From: Brevibacterium sp. CBA3109
GTDB taxonomy: Bacteria; Actinomycetota; Actinomycetes; Actinomycetales; Brevibacteriaceae
Direction of reading: 5' to 3'
Length of the DNA: 64,000 nucleotides
Assembly (NCBI RefSeq): GCF_040256645.1
Contig: NZ_CP158281.1
Location: 1,488,001 to 1,552,000 of the forward strand
Shown: positions 8,348 through 16,547 of the stretch, one piece after another
How the letters are laid out: every line of letters starts with the position of its first letter
How positions within the stretch are numbered: the first letter of the stretch is position 1
Made by a program: the position numbers and the translations under genes
The notes under the pieces: generated by a model
Told to the model about the DNA's origin: nothing
Database searches by the model: none
Seen by the model: only the letters and a program-made list of their open reading frames with translations

Positions 8348-8386
8348 GGGGCGGGCGCCGGCATCAGTGATGTCGGCACCCGCCCC
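8348..8386. terminator. Bidirectional terminator between convergent genes
   Basis: An 8-bp GC arm (8348-8355 with 8379-8386), extended inward by further pairs around a GTGA loop. It lies between the stops of the phosphoesterase (8302) and the P1 peptidase (8451). Confidence 0.65.
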
Positions 8387-8450
8387 AGTCTCTGCCTGCG
8401 CTCGGCGGTCCGGGCCGCAGCTGTGATCCGGACAGGCCAGCGTGATCTGC

Positions 8451-9527
8451 TCAGGCCAGCGCGGCGAAGGCCTCTGCAAACTCGGGGGCGACATCGCTGA
8501 GCGTCGGCGGCTGACCCCACGAATCCTCCACAGGTGCGGCAGCGACGTGAGCGTCGATGATCGCCAAGCTCAGGGCATCCGCGGCCGCGGCGGTGATCGA
8601 GACTTGGTCGAGTGTCGAGGCCGCGAAGTCTTCAGGCAGGCCCACATCACCTGTGGCGATGCCGAAGACCGTGTCGCCGTCGAAGAGCGTGTGTGAGGGG
8701 CGGATCGCCCGGGCAATGCCGGCATGGGCACCAGAGGCCATGCGTGTGACCTGTGCAGGATCCAACGCCGCGTTCGTGGCGACGATGGCGATGGTCGTGT
8801 TCTTCGCCGAGGTGGCCTCCGCCGTGGATACGGGAGCCGCGGGCAGATGCCCGATCTTCGGCAGATCGAACCCATAGGAGCCCAGGAGTGGGTGAGCCCA
8901 CAGCGTGCCATCGGAAGTCCCGATCGTCCCGAGCGGGTTGGCCACCACAAGCGCAGCTACGGTGTAGCCGCTGGGCAGACGGATCGAGACCGAGCCCAAT
9001 GAGCTGCGCATGCTCTGCATTCCCGACCGAGCACCAAGACCCGCGCCGAGGCTGCCCCTGACTGCGGAGGCCTCTGCCCCATCGTGGGTGGAGCGAAGGG
9101 CCGCACGGGCCGCCATCGCTCCGTCGACGTCCGTGGGCGGACGTGCCGAGCCATCGCCTCGTCCGAGGTCGAAGATCGCGGCAGCCGGGACGAGGGGAAT
9201 GACCGTGTCGGCAAGGCCCGGGGCGGGGAATCCACGGCCTGCCTCGGCGAGGGTGCGAACGACACCGCTCACCGACGCCAGCCCCAGGGCCGAGCCGCCG
9301 GTGAGGACGATCGCATCGGCACCATAGGAATGGGTGCCGGGGGCGATGACGTCGGTCTCATGGGTGGCCGGCCCGCCGCCGCGGACGTCGACGCCGACCT
9401 GCGCACCCGATGGAGGCAGGACGGCAGTGACCCCGGTCAGCCGGCCCGGGGCGAACTGGCCGGCGTGGCCCACAGCGATTCCCGGGATCTCCAGGATTCC
9501 CCGGCCCCGGATCGGGCCCATGCTCAT
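8451..9527 (-). CDS. P1 family peptidase (DmpA-like)
   Basis: A 358-residue member of the DmpA/DmpA-like P1 peptidases (L-aminopeptidase/D-esterase), which activate themselves by cutting before an N-terminal nucleophile. The sequence has VGHAGQF and GGSALGLASVSGV early on, and the KNTTIAIVATNAAL segment where the family autocleaves before Thr/Ser. No signal peptide, so cytosolic. Its ATG overlaps the TGA of the aminopeptidase P gene by 4 bases (ATGA), so the two peptidases are translated together. A second ATG two codons later is also possible. Likely role: removal of N-terminal residues from small peptides. Confidence 0.87.
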   Translation of the reverse strand: MSMGPIRGRGILEIPGIAVGHAGQFAPGRLTGVTAVLPPSGAQVGVDVRGGGPATHETDVIAPGTHSYGADAIVLTGGSALGLASVSGVVRTLAEAGRGFPAPGLADTVIPLVPAAAIFDLGRGDGSARPPTDVDGAMAARAALRSTHDGAEASAVRGSLGAGLGARSGMQSMRSSLGSVSIRLPSGYTVAALVVANPLGTIGTSDGTLWAHPLLGSYGFDLPKIGHLPAAPVSTAEATSAKNTTIAIVATNAALDPAQVTRMASGAHAGIARAIRPSHTLFDGDTVFGIATGDVGLPEDFAASTLDQVSITAAAADALSLAIIDAHVAAAPVEDSWGQPPTLSDVAPEFAEAFAALA

Positions 9528-11038
9528 CGTCCCTGGACCCAGGCCTCGACATCGGCGCGGGCGCGTGGAAAGCCTGCCGAGAGGTTTTCGACACCGTCGG
9601 CGGTGACGAGGACGTCGTCTTCGATGCGCACACCGTTGCCGCGGAATTCCTCAGGCAGGAGCAGGTCATCGGTCTTGAAGTACAGGCCGGGCTCGATCGT
9701 GAAGACCATGCCGGGTTGCAGCACTGCATCGAGATACATGTCCGCCCGGGCCTGAGCACAGTCGTGGACGTCGAGCCCCAGGTGGTGGCTGGTCCCGTGC
9801 ACCATCCAGCGCCGGTGATGTTGGCCATCCGGCGACAGCGACTGGGCTGCAGAGACCGGCAGGATGCCGAATTCTTCGAGGCGGGTGGCGATGACTTCCA
9901 TCGCCGCTTCGTGGATCTCGCGGAACTTCACCTCACGGTTGACATGGTCAGCGGCGACGGCGAAGGCCGCGTCCGAGGCGTCGAGGACAGCGTCGTAGAT
10001 CTTCGCCTGGACCTCGGTGAAGGTTCCCGAGACCGGGAGCGTGCGAGTGATATCGGCGGTGTAGAGGGAATCAGCCTCTGCCCCGGCATCGACGAGGACG
10101 AGGTCCCCGGCCCGGACCGCACCGTCATTGCGGATCCAGTGCAGGGTGCAGGCATGGTTGCCGGCGGCCGCGATCGTGTCGTAGCCGATGCCGTTGCCAT
10201 CAGTTCGGGCAGCTGTTTCGAAGGCGGTCTCGATGACGCGTTCGCCGCGACGATGAGCGACCGCGGTGGGCAGTGCGGCGACGACGTTGTCGAAGCCGGA
10301 ACGGGTGATGGCGACGGCTTCACGCAGAGCTTCGACCTCGTGCTCGTCCTTGAGCAGTCGCAGCTCGGACAGCAGCTGGGCCAGTTCGACATCGCCGGCC
10401 TCCGAGATCTCGAGATCGGCCTGCACCTGAGTGCGGGCGACATCGATGACCGAGTCGATGCGGACATCGGCTTGGCGGACCAGCCGGAGGGAGATCGCAC
10501 CGAGGTCTTTCGTGATCGCATCGTCAACTGTTGCGGAGCTCTCGGTGGCGATGCCCGTCATCGTCGACATCGCTTCGAGGTCGGCGCGGGGTCCGACCCA
10601 GTATTCGCCGTACCGGGAATCGGAGAAGAACTCGACGGTGTCCGAACCCGCGCGGGGACGGAAGTACAGGGTCACGCTGTGGGTGTCGTTCTCGGGTTCG
10701 AAGACGAGGACGGCATCCGGCTCGGAATCGGCCTCGAGGCCGGTCAGATGGATGAATGCCGAGTGGGCACGGAAGCGGTAGTCGGTGTCGTTGGACCGGA
10801 CCTTGTGGCCGCCGGCCGGGATGACGAGTCGTTCACCTGGGAAGGCCGCGGAGACCTTCGCCCGACGTGCGGGAGTGAATCCGGCTGCGGCCAGAGCCTG
10901 GGCGTCGAGCGGCGTGCGGTCCCATCCCTCGGCAACGAAATTACGGAATGCCTGCGAATTGGGGCGATGGGAACGGTTGTTGACGCGATCGTCAAGGGCC
11001 TGGGTCTTCTCAGTGCTGTCTTCATTGTGGGCTGTCAT
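9524..11038 (-). CDS. pepP: Aminopeptidase P (M24B, Xaa-Pro aminopeptidase)
   Basis: A 504-residue protein with an N-terminal creatinase-like domain (about 60-240) and a pita-bread M24 domain. The five metal ligands can be placed: two Asp in DAGAEADSLYTADITR (about 314-329), His in SHHLGLDVHD (about 412-421), Glu in IEPGLYF (about 446) and Glu in GVRIEDDVLVT (about 468). The enzyme releases N-terminal residues next to proline, in the cytosol. The ATG at 11038 is preceded by TAGAAT and six bases, giving a leaderless start. It is followed by the P1 peptidase with a 4-base overlap. Confidence 0.93.
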   Translation of the reverse strand: MTAHNEDSTEKTQALDDRVNNRSHRPNSQAFRNFVAEGWDRTPLDAQALAAAGFTPARRAKVSAAFPGERLVIPAGGHKVRSNDTDYRFRAHSAFIHLTGLEADSEPDAVLVFEPENDTHSVTLYFRPRAGSDTVEFFSDSRYGEYWVGPRADLEAMSTMTGIATESSATVDDAITKDLGAISLRLVRQADVRIDSVIDVARTQVQADLEISEAGDVELAQLLSELRLLKDEHEVEALREAVAITRSGFDNVVAALPTAVAHRRGERVIETAFETAARTDGNGIGYDTIAAAGNHACTLHWIRNDGAVRAGDLVLVDAGAEADSLYTADITRTLPVSGTFTEVQAKIYDAVLDASDAAFAVAADHVNREVKFREIHEAAMEVIATRLEEFGILPVSAAQSLSPDGQHHRRWMVHGTSHHLGLDVHDCAQARADMYLDAVLQPGMVFTIEPGLYFKTDDLLLPEEFRGNGVRIEDDVLVTADGVENLSAGFPRARADVEAWVQGR

Positions 11039-11044
11039 ACGTCC

Positions 11045-11050
11045 ATTCTA
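11045..11050 (-). promoter_or_regulatory. -10 element of a leaderless pepP promoter
   Basis: TAGAAT on the minus strand, six bases before the ATG at 11038. It forms a divergent pair with the promoter at 11106. Confidence 0.6.
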
Positions 11051-11105
11051 GGCACTGTCTGCAGACCTTGCTGGGACGAGGACGATCATCGCCGGTGACT
11101 GCGGA

Positions 11106-11111
11106 TAGACT
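11106..11111 (+). promoter_or_regulatory. -10 element of a leaderless promoter for the PHP gene
   Basis: TAGACT, six bases before the ATG at 11118. No ribosome site is present. Confidence 0.6.
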
Positions 11112-11117
11112 GGGCAC

Positions 11118-11975
11118 ATGGTCATTGATCTCCATGTGCACACTGCTTTCTCGGACGGGACTCAAACCCCGTCCGAACTCATATCCGAAGCGTCGATGGA
11201 AGGCATCGACGTACTCGGCGTCACGGACCATGACACCACCGCCGGGTGGGCGCCAGCGGAAGCTGCCGCCAGGGTCTACGGCCTGGGTCTGGTCCGGGGA
11301 ATGGAGATCTCGTGTCGGCACGAGGGAATCAGCGTGCACCTGCTGTCCTATCTCCACGACCCCTATGACACCGGCTTGGCTGCGGTGGTCGAGGAGACAC
11401 GACGCGCCCGTCTTGACCGCACACACCTCATCATCGACCGTCTGGCGGAGGACTATCCCATCGACATGGATGCGGTCCTCGCAGTCTCCGGCGAAGATGC
11501 GACGATTGGTCGACCCCATATCGCCGATGCTCTGGTGGGCGCAGGCATCGTCAAGTCGCGCACCGAAGCCTTCGCCTCGATCCTGTCCAGTCACGGCAAA
11601 TACCATGTCAGCCTGCCGACGATTGATCCCATTACGGCCATCTCACTGATCCGAGAGGCCGGGGGAGTCTCCGTCTTCGCCCACCCGCGCGCCGCGATGC
11701 GCGGCCTGGTCGTCCCCGATACGGCGATGGCCGATTTCATCGCAGCCGGTCTTGACGGTCTTGAGGTCGATCATCGTGACAACCCGCCAAACGAACGTGA
11801 GGTCATGCGCAGGCTCGCCAGCGACCACGACCTCATCATCACCGGGTCAAGTGACTATCACGGCACCGGAAAGCCCAACCGGCTGGGCGAGCACGCGACG
11901 ACGGACCACATGTTCGCCAAGCTCCTCGACCGTGCCAACTCCCGTCCCGGGGGAGTCGACTTCATTCAGAGCTGA
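11118..11975 (+). CDS. PHP-domain phosphoesterase
   Basis: A 285-residue PHP-family metal-dependent hydrolase. The motif HVHTAFSDGT at 6-15, TDHDTT at 36-41, a central GRPHIAD, HPR at about 188 and SSDYHG at about 245-250 supply the His/Asp ligands of the trinuclear metal site. The length matches RNase AM/3',5'-nucleoside bisphosphate phosphatase (YciV-like) proteins, which clear short nucleotide phosphates; the specific substrate is inference. Cytosolic. It is transcribed divergently from pepP and converges on the acyltransferase. Confidence 0.87.
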   Translation: MVIDLHVHTAFSDGTQTPSELISEASMEGIDVLGVTDHDTTAGWAPAEAAARVYGLGLVRGMEISCRHEGISVHLLSYLHDPYDTGLAAVVEETRRARLDRTHLIIDRLAEDYPIDMDAVLAVSGEDATIGRPHIADALVGAGIVKSRTEAFASILSSHGKYHVSLPTIDPITAISLIREAGGVSVFAHPRAAMRGLVVPDTAMADFIAAGLDGLEVDHRDNPPNEREVMRRLASDHDLIITGSSDYHGTGKPNRLGEHATTDHMFAKLLDRANSRPGGVDFIQS

Positions 11976-11980
11976 GGCTT

Positions 11981-12008
11981 GGCCGCTGGTTGCCGGCCGC
12001 TGGTTGCC
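11981..12008. repeat. 14-bp tandem duplication between convergent genes
   Basis: GGCCGCTGGTTGCC occurs twice in direct succession (11981-11994 and 11995-12008), just after the PHP stop and before the acyltransferase stop. It looks like a recent slippage duplication in a noncoding gap. Confidence 0.9.
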
Positions 12009-12012
12009 GGCT

Positions 12013-13119
12013 TCAGCCGAGAATCCTGCGCAAACGCAGCTTTCCCCACGCCAGGCTGAGTGCGTAGGACAGGACCGCGGTCAGCCCGAGGTAACCCACA
12101 TACTGCACGACCAGCAGCAGGGGCGAGGCTTCGATGACGAAGAGGCGGCCGAAGAAGAGTTCGAGGAAGAACACATGCACGAGGAATGCACCGAATGAGG
12201 CCGCAGCCAGCTTTGTGAAGAATCGTTTCGTGCCTTCGCCCAGCTCGATGCGGGAGATGATGAGGATGACACTGATCGCCAACCCGACGATGAGCGGATT
12301 CGCGTTGGCGATCGGGTACGAGTAGCTCGATTCCCACCAGAAGACTCCGAGTGCGCAGACTCCGAAAGCGAGTACGAGCGTCCACATCGGCGGACGCAGA
12401 TCCTTCGCATAGTGGATGAAGAATGCACCCATGCAGAAATACACCACCTGGTAGGTCGCAAAGCCCCACTTCCATGTGCTCTGGGTGGAACCGAGCTGCT
12501 CGAGCACGAACGGCGCCCAGACACTCGAACAGGCCAGGACGACGGCCAGAGCAGCAAGCTTCCACGGCCGCTGCCCGCGCCAGAACAGCACGAGAGTTCC
12601 GAAGACGAGGGTGAGAGGGATATAGGCGTAGAGGTACCAGAGATGGAACGCAGGCCGGCCAGCCTCGAGGAAGGTTCGGACCAGATCGTGGCGAACGTCG
12701 ACACTGTCGGTGTTGAAGAGATTGAAGCCGAGGATGAAGATGATCGACCACGCGAACAGCGGCACGAGGTGACGGATGATGCGGTTCCAGACCTTCGCCC
12801 CTGACCGTGGAGGCGCACCCACGAGGGTTGCCCAGCCGGCGATCATGAAGAACATCGGGACCGCCCACGGATTGACCGCCTCGGCGAGGTGACCCAACAG
12901 CCAGGCGTGATTGTTGTCCGCCTCCTCACCGCGTCCGATGAGGACTCCGCCGGAGTGGCCGACCATCACGGTCAGTCCGGCCAGGACGCGCATGACGTCG
13001 ACGTCATCGCGGTGGCCCCGGGAGGCGAGAGGGGACTCCTGAGACCGTATCTGTGGGCGGATTCCATCCGGTGGTGCTGTTTCGACGGACTCCGCGTCCG
13101 GCCGGTGTGAACCGAACAA
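12013..13119 (-). CDS. Acyltransferase 3 family membrane protein
   Basis: A 368-residue integral membrane protein with about ten hydrophobic helices. The first carries the family signature DVMRVLAGLTVMVGHSG (about residues 40-56), including the conserved Arg and His of membrane O-acyltransferases (OafA/WbbC type). These move acetyl or succinyl groups onto sugars or lipids at the cytoplasmic membrane. The longest frame starts with TTG at 13119 behind a weak GAGAG/GAGTG stretch; the exact start is unsure. It converges on the PHP gene. Substrate unknown. Confidence 0.82.
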   Translation of the reverse strand: MFGSHRPDAESVETAPPDGIRPQIRSQESPLASRGHRDDVDVMRVLAGLTVMVGHSGGVLIGRGEEADNNHAWLLGHLAEAVNPWAVPMFFMIAGWATLVGAPPRSGAKVWNRIIRHLVPLFAWSIIFILGFNLFNTDSVDVRHDLVRTFLEAGRPAFHLWYLYAYIPLTLVFGTLVLFWRGQRPWKLAALAVVLACSSVWAPFVLEQLGSTQSTWKWGFATYQVVYFCMGAFFIHYAKDLRPPMWTLVLAFGVCALGVFWWESSYSYPIANANPLIVGLAISVILIISRIELGEGTKRFFTKLAAASFGAFLVHVFFLELFFGRLFVIEASPLLLVVQYVGYLGLTAVLSYALSLAWGKLRLRRILG

Positions 13120-13192
13120 AACTCACTCTCGTTCATGCTTGACGACATGGGCTCCACCATTGTCTGGGCATGAATTGAACGCAAGATGAACG

Positions 13193-13223
13193 AGCGGCCC
13201 CGACCGCTGTGGTCGGGGCCGCT
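13193..13223 (-). terminator. Hairpin terminator after the DEAD-box gene
   Basis: A perfect 13-bp stem (13193-13205 with 13211-13223) and a 5-base loop, 32 bp beyond the helicase stop. The flanking sequence is not a clean T tract on either strand. Confidence 0.6.
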
Positions 13224-13254
13224 GTTCGGATGTGACTGGTTCTGGCTGTGTCCC

Positions 13255-14724
13255 CTAGTCCGCGGAGGTCTGGCCGTCGCTGGGAGCACTGGAGGTGCGT
13301 CCCACAGGCTTGCCGCCACGGGTGCGGCGACGTTCGCGGTTGCGTCGTGGCTTCTTCGTCCCCTCTTCACCGGCAGAAGATCCGCGGTGGCCAGAGGAAC
13401 TGCCTCGGCGCTGTTCCGACTTCTTGGGACCTGCATGGTCCTCAGAGCCTTCGGTCTGCTGCCTGCGCAGACGGCCCTTCGTTCCCTTCGGAATGGAGAG
13501 GTCGGCGAAGAAGTGCGACGACGTCGAGTAGGTCTCGGCGGGTTCATCGTGGTCGAGTCCGAGGGCCTTGTTGATCAGTCGCCAGCGAGGCATGTCGTCC
13601 CAGTCGACGAGGGTTACTGCGATGCCCGTATTGCCGGCGCGGCCGGTGCGGCCGATGCGGTGGACGTAGGTCTTCTCATCGTCTGGACACTGATAGTTCA
13701 CGACGTGGGTGACATCGTCGATGTCGATTCCGCGTGCCGCGACATCGGTGGCGACGAGCACGTCGACCTGACCGTCACGGAAGGACTTCAGGGCCTTCTC
13801 ACGCTGTACCTGACCGAGGTCGCCGTGCAGCGGTTTGACTTGGAAGCCCCGGTCGCCGAGTTCCGCGGCGAGCTTGTCTGCAGTCCGTTTGGTGCGGGTG
13901 AAGATGATGGTGCATCCACGTCCCTCGGCCTGCAGCATGCGGGCGACGAGTTCGCTCTTGTCCATCGAGTGGGCACGATAGACGAACTGCGCCGTGTTCT
14001 TGCCCAACAGCGACAGATCTTCGTTGTCGTGGGCGCGAATATGCGTGGGGCGACTCATGTAGCGCCGGGCCAGGGTGATGACCGCGCCGGGCATGGTGGC
14101 GGAGAAGAGCATGGTCTGACGGTGTGCGGGCACAGCGTTGATGATCTTCTCGACGTCGGGCAGGAACCCGAGGTCGAGCATTTCGTCGGCCTCGTCGAGG
14201 ACGACCGTGCGGGCCTTGTGCAACCGGAGAACCTTGCGCCCGTAGAGGTCGAGGAGACGACCGGGAGTGCCGACGACTACATCGACACCCGACTTGAGCT
14301 GCTTGATCTGCGGGTCGAAGTCCATGCCGCCGTAGATCGTCATGATGTCGATGTCACGCTGTGTGGAGGCGGTCACGAGATCGGCAGCGACCTGCTTGGC
14401 CAGCTCACGGGTGGGCACGACGACCAGAGCCTGGGGGAGGCGTGTCTCGGCGCTGTCAGTGCCGATCTCCGGTGTGTTCTCGGGATCTGCCGGGGCAGCA
14501 CCATCTTCATTCTTGCCGACGACACGCTGCAGGAGAGGAATGCCGAAGCCCAGCGTCTTGCCAGTTCCGGTCTTCGCTTGTCCGATGATGTCGGCTCCGG
14601 ACAGTGCCACCGGCAGCGTCATCGCCTGGATCGGGAAGGGATGTGTGATGCCCTTGGCAGCCAATGAGGCTACGATCGGTCCAGCGACTCCAAGTTCAGC
14701 GAAATCTGGTTCTGTCTCCGCCAT
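13255..14724 (-). CDS. DEAD/DEAH-box ATP-dependent RNA helicase (RhlE-like)
   Basis: A 489-residue helicase with the full motif set: Q motif (PFPIQ, 29-33), Walker A AKTGTGKT (50-57), PTRELA, VLDEADEML (about 176-184), SAT (FSATMPG), and HRIGRTGR (about 353-360). The last 90 residues are basic and low-complexity, as is common for RNA-anchoring tails. It unwinds structured RNA in the cytosol. The ATG at 14724 has AAAGGAG. It is divergent from the ferritin-like gene, the same arrangement as Rv3211/Rv3210c. Confidence 0.93.
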   Translation of the reverse strand: MAETEPDFAELGVAGPIVASLAAKGITHPFPIQAMTLPVALSGADIIGQAKTGTGKTLGFGIPLLQRVVGKNEDGAAPADPENTPEIGTDSAETRLPQALVVVPTRELAKQVAADLVTASTQRDIDIMTIYGGMDFDPQIKQLKSGVDVVVGTPGRLLDLYGRKVLRLHKARTVVLDEADEMLDLGFLPDVEKIINAVPAHRQTMLFSATMPGAVITLARRYMSRPTHIRAHDNEDLSLLGKNTAQFVYRAHSMDKSELVARMLQAEGRGCTIIFTRTKRTADKLAAELGDRGFQVKPLHGDLGQVQREKALKSFRDGQVDVLVATDVAARGIDIDDVTHVVNYQCPDDEKTYVHRIGRTGRAGNTGIAVTLVDWDDMPRWRLINKALGLDHDEPAETYSTSSHFFADLSIPKGTKGRLRRQQTEGSEDHAGPKKSEQRRGSSSGHRGSSAGEEGTKKPRRNRERRRTRGGKPVGRTSSAPSDGQTSAD

Positions 14725-14773
14725 GTTTCAAACTCCTTTTAGCGCCTTCGCGCTCGTGATGGTCGTGAACCGG

Positions 14774-14779
14774 TACTCT
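14774..14779 (+). promoter_or_regulatory. -10 element of a leaderless promoter for the ferritin-like gene
   Basis: TACTCT, six bases before the ATG at 14786. Confidence 0.5.
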
Positions 14780-14785
14780 TGAGTT

Positions 14786-15418
14786 ATGCCCGATTCTGCC
14801 CCATTGGCCGGTAATAATGCTGCTACGCTCGCACTTCTGGCGTTCGGCGAGCTGACCGCTTTCGAACGAATGGCCACCAATGCGACCACCGCTGTGCACA
14901 TGGACGATAAAGTCACTTTGGCGCGGCTGGCCTCTCTGTCCTTTGCGAACTTCGAAGAGCTCTCGCAGCACATCAGTCGATTGGGCCAGGACGCGGTCGA
15001 GCTCTGTCAGCATTTCGAGCCGACCTTCACCGTGCTGGCTGAACGGACTCGTCCTCGTGACTGGCACGAAAGTCTCATGAAGGGATTCGTCTTCGACGGA
15101 ATCATGAATGACTTCTACCGCACGGCCGTGGATGAGCTCAGCGAGCCCGAATACAGCCTGGCAATTACAATTCTCGATGATACACGTGCGACCGAATATG
15201 TGCGCAATCGCCTGACGCTCGACGTTGCTGCCGATACTCAGCTGGCCTCGCGTCTGGCGCTGTGGGGACGCAAGCTGGTGGCCGAAACCCTGGGTCGCGC
15301 GCGCAGCCTTCTCACCGACCCCTTTCTCGGCATCGATGAGGAGTTGGTGGTGGCATCGATTCCGGCAGTGACAGCCAACCATTCGAAGCGGATGTCAGCC
15401 CTGGGACTCGTGGCCTGA
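14786..15418 (+). CDS. Ferritin-like fold protein (Rv3210c-like, MiaE_2 family)
   Basis: A 210-residue, mostly helical protein with acidic and histidine residues spaced as in ferritin-like four-helix bundles (ELTAFERMA near 21-29; DWHESLMKGFVFDG near 92-105; a later EYSLAIT). Distant relatives include tRNA hydroxylase MiaE, but the function of the actinobacterial family is unknown. No signal peptide. It follows the conserved order DEAD helicase, ferritin-like, DUF3107, TetR. A very strong hairpin ends the gene. Confidence 0.78.
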   Translation: MPDSAPLAGNNAATLALLAFGELTAFERMATNATTAVHMDDKVTLARLASLSFANFEELSQHISRLGQDAVELCQHFEPTFTVLAERTRPRDWHESLMKGFVFDGIMNDFYRTAVDELSEPEYSLAITILDDTRATEYVRNRLTLDVAADTQLASRLALWGRKLVAETLGRARSLLTDPFLGIDEELVVASIPAVTANHSKRMSALGLVA

Positions 15419-15437
15419 GACTGCCCGAATCCGGCAC

Positions 15438-15486
15438 GTGAATAGGTTGGGGGCCCGGTGAGTAACCGGGCCCCCAACCTATTCAC
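15438..15486. terminator. 22-bp perfect hairpin, bidirectional terminator
   Basis: Arms 15438-15459 and 15465-15486 pair without a mismatch around a GAGTA loop. It sits between the converging ferritin-like gene and DUF3107. Hairpins of the same design occur at 35586 and 39549. Confidence 0.85.
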
Positions 15487-15544
15487 GGGGAATTCACCGA
15501 GATGCGGCGCTCATCCTGACACGATGCTGCGCGCAGGCATCCGT

Positions 15545-15766
15545 TCAGGCGCCGAACCCGACGCGACGGGCAGCTTCCGTGCCGATCTCGACATAGGCCA
15601 GAGCGGATGCCGGGACGAATACCTGGCGTCCCTTCAGGTCTGTGAAGGACAGCAGCGATTCGGCCTTGACGGATTCTTCGAGGCGCGCGGCAAGATCCTT
15701 CGGGGTCTCGTCAGATTCCATGACGATTTCGCGCGGTGACTGCTTGACGCCGATCTTGATTTCCAT
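15545..15766 (-). CDS. DUF3107 domain protein (Rv3208A/TB9.4-like)
   Basis: A 73-residue protein beginning MEIKIGVKQSPREIVMES, the hallmark of DUF3107 (mycobacterial antigen TB9.4). Function unknown; it is small and soluble. The ATG at 15766 has AAGGAG at good spacing, so I prefer it to the longer in-frame start at 15808. It lies between the TetR gene and the hairpin at 15438, and is probably co-oriented with the TetR gene. Confidence 0.88.
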   Translation of the reverse strand: MEIKIGVKQSPREIVMESDETPKDLAARLEESVKAESLLSFTDLKGRQVFVPASALAYVEIGTEAARRVGFGA

Positions 15767-15856
15767 TGTGCTCCTTGTACGGGTCGTGGTGTGAGTCGTC
15801 CTCAGCATAACGTCAGCGAGGCCGTGTTTTCTTCCCGGTCAGGTCAGAGCTCCCGG

Positions 15857-16450
15857 TCACTTCGTGGTGAAGGACTGGAGCCCGCCCCAACTCATCTGTG
15901 TGAGCAGGCTGACGGCGGTGTCAACGTCGATCTGCGGCGTCGTCTCGAGTTGTTTGACGACGACCTCGGCGGTGCCGATGAGAGTCCGGCACAGCATTCG
16001 GGCCTGGATGTCATCGAGATCGGTGTAGCTCTTCAGCGCTGTCATGACACGTGAGGCAGACCGATCTCGCAGGTTGCGGATTCGCTCCTGCGCCTGCGGT
16101 TCGTAGACATCGGAGTTGAAGAGGATGACGAACTCCTCGCGGTGGGAGACAACGAACTCGAAGTAGGAACGATAGGTGGCACGGACTTTTTCATGCGGAT
16201 CAGAGGTTGATCCGATCGCGGCATCGAGAGTCGACTCAAGATGCGCTGCGGAATCGTCGATGAGTGCGAGATAGAGATCTTGTTTCGACGCGAAGTGTTG
16301 GTAGAGGACAGGCTTTGAGACGCCAGCCGCCTCGGCGATCGTGTCCATTGAGGTGGTCCGGTATCCGCGAGTCGCAAAGACAGAACGTGCCACCCCCACC
16401 AACTGGTCACGGCGCTGTTCACGGGGCAATCTCTGTTGCGGACTCGACAT
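15857..16450 (-). CDS. TetR/AcrR-family transcriptional regulator (Rv3208-like)
   Basis: A 197-residue regulator with an N-terminal helix-turn-helix (ARSVFATRGYRTTSMDTIAEAAGVSKPVLYQHFASK, about residues 21-56) and a helical ligand domain. The conserved place between DUF3107 and the AdnAB genes matches Rv3208. The ATG at 16450 is preceded by TAGCAT and six bases (leaderless). Targets and ligand cannot be deduced; the divergent adnA promoter, 97 bp away, is an obvious candidate. Confidence 0.9.
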   Translation of the reverse strand: MSSPQQRLPREQRRDQLVGVARSVFATRGYRTTSMDTIAEAAGVSKPVLYQHFASKQDLYLALIDDSAAHLESTLDAAIGSTSDPHEKVRATYRSYFEFVVSHREEFVILFNSDVYEPQAQERIRNLRDRSASRVMTALKSYTDLDDIQARMLCRTLIGTAEVVVKQLETTPQIDVDTAVSLLTQMSWGGLQSFTTK

Positions 16451-16456
16451 CCCTTC

Positions 16457-16462
16457 ATGCTA
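16457..16462 (-). promoter_or_regulatory. -10 element of a leaderless promoter for the TetR gene
   Basis: TAGCAT on the minus strand, six bases before the ATG at 16450. The GAAGGG in that spacer abuts the start codon, too close for a ribosome site. Confidence 0.6.
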
Positions 16463-16547
16463 CGCGAAAACCAAGTCCAAGGCCCGTCAGCGCGGTCGAT
16501 GTCGGCCGCGTCGACCTCATGTCCGTGGCTCATGATGAAATACGAGT

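Noticed and set aside
9716-11098. Long frame antisense to aminopeptidase P (460 codons)
   Set aside because: Shadow of pepP; no family similarity.
13186-14667. Long frame antisense to the DEAD-box helicase (493 codons)
   Set aside because: It is the mirror frame of a high-GC gene; the helicase strand has all motifs.
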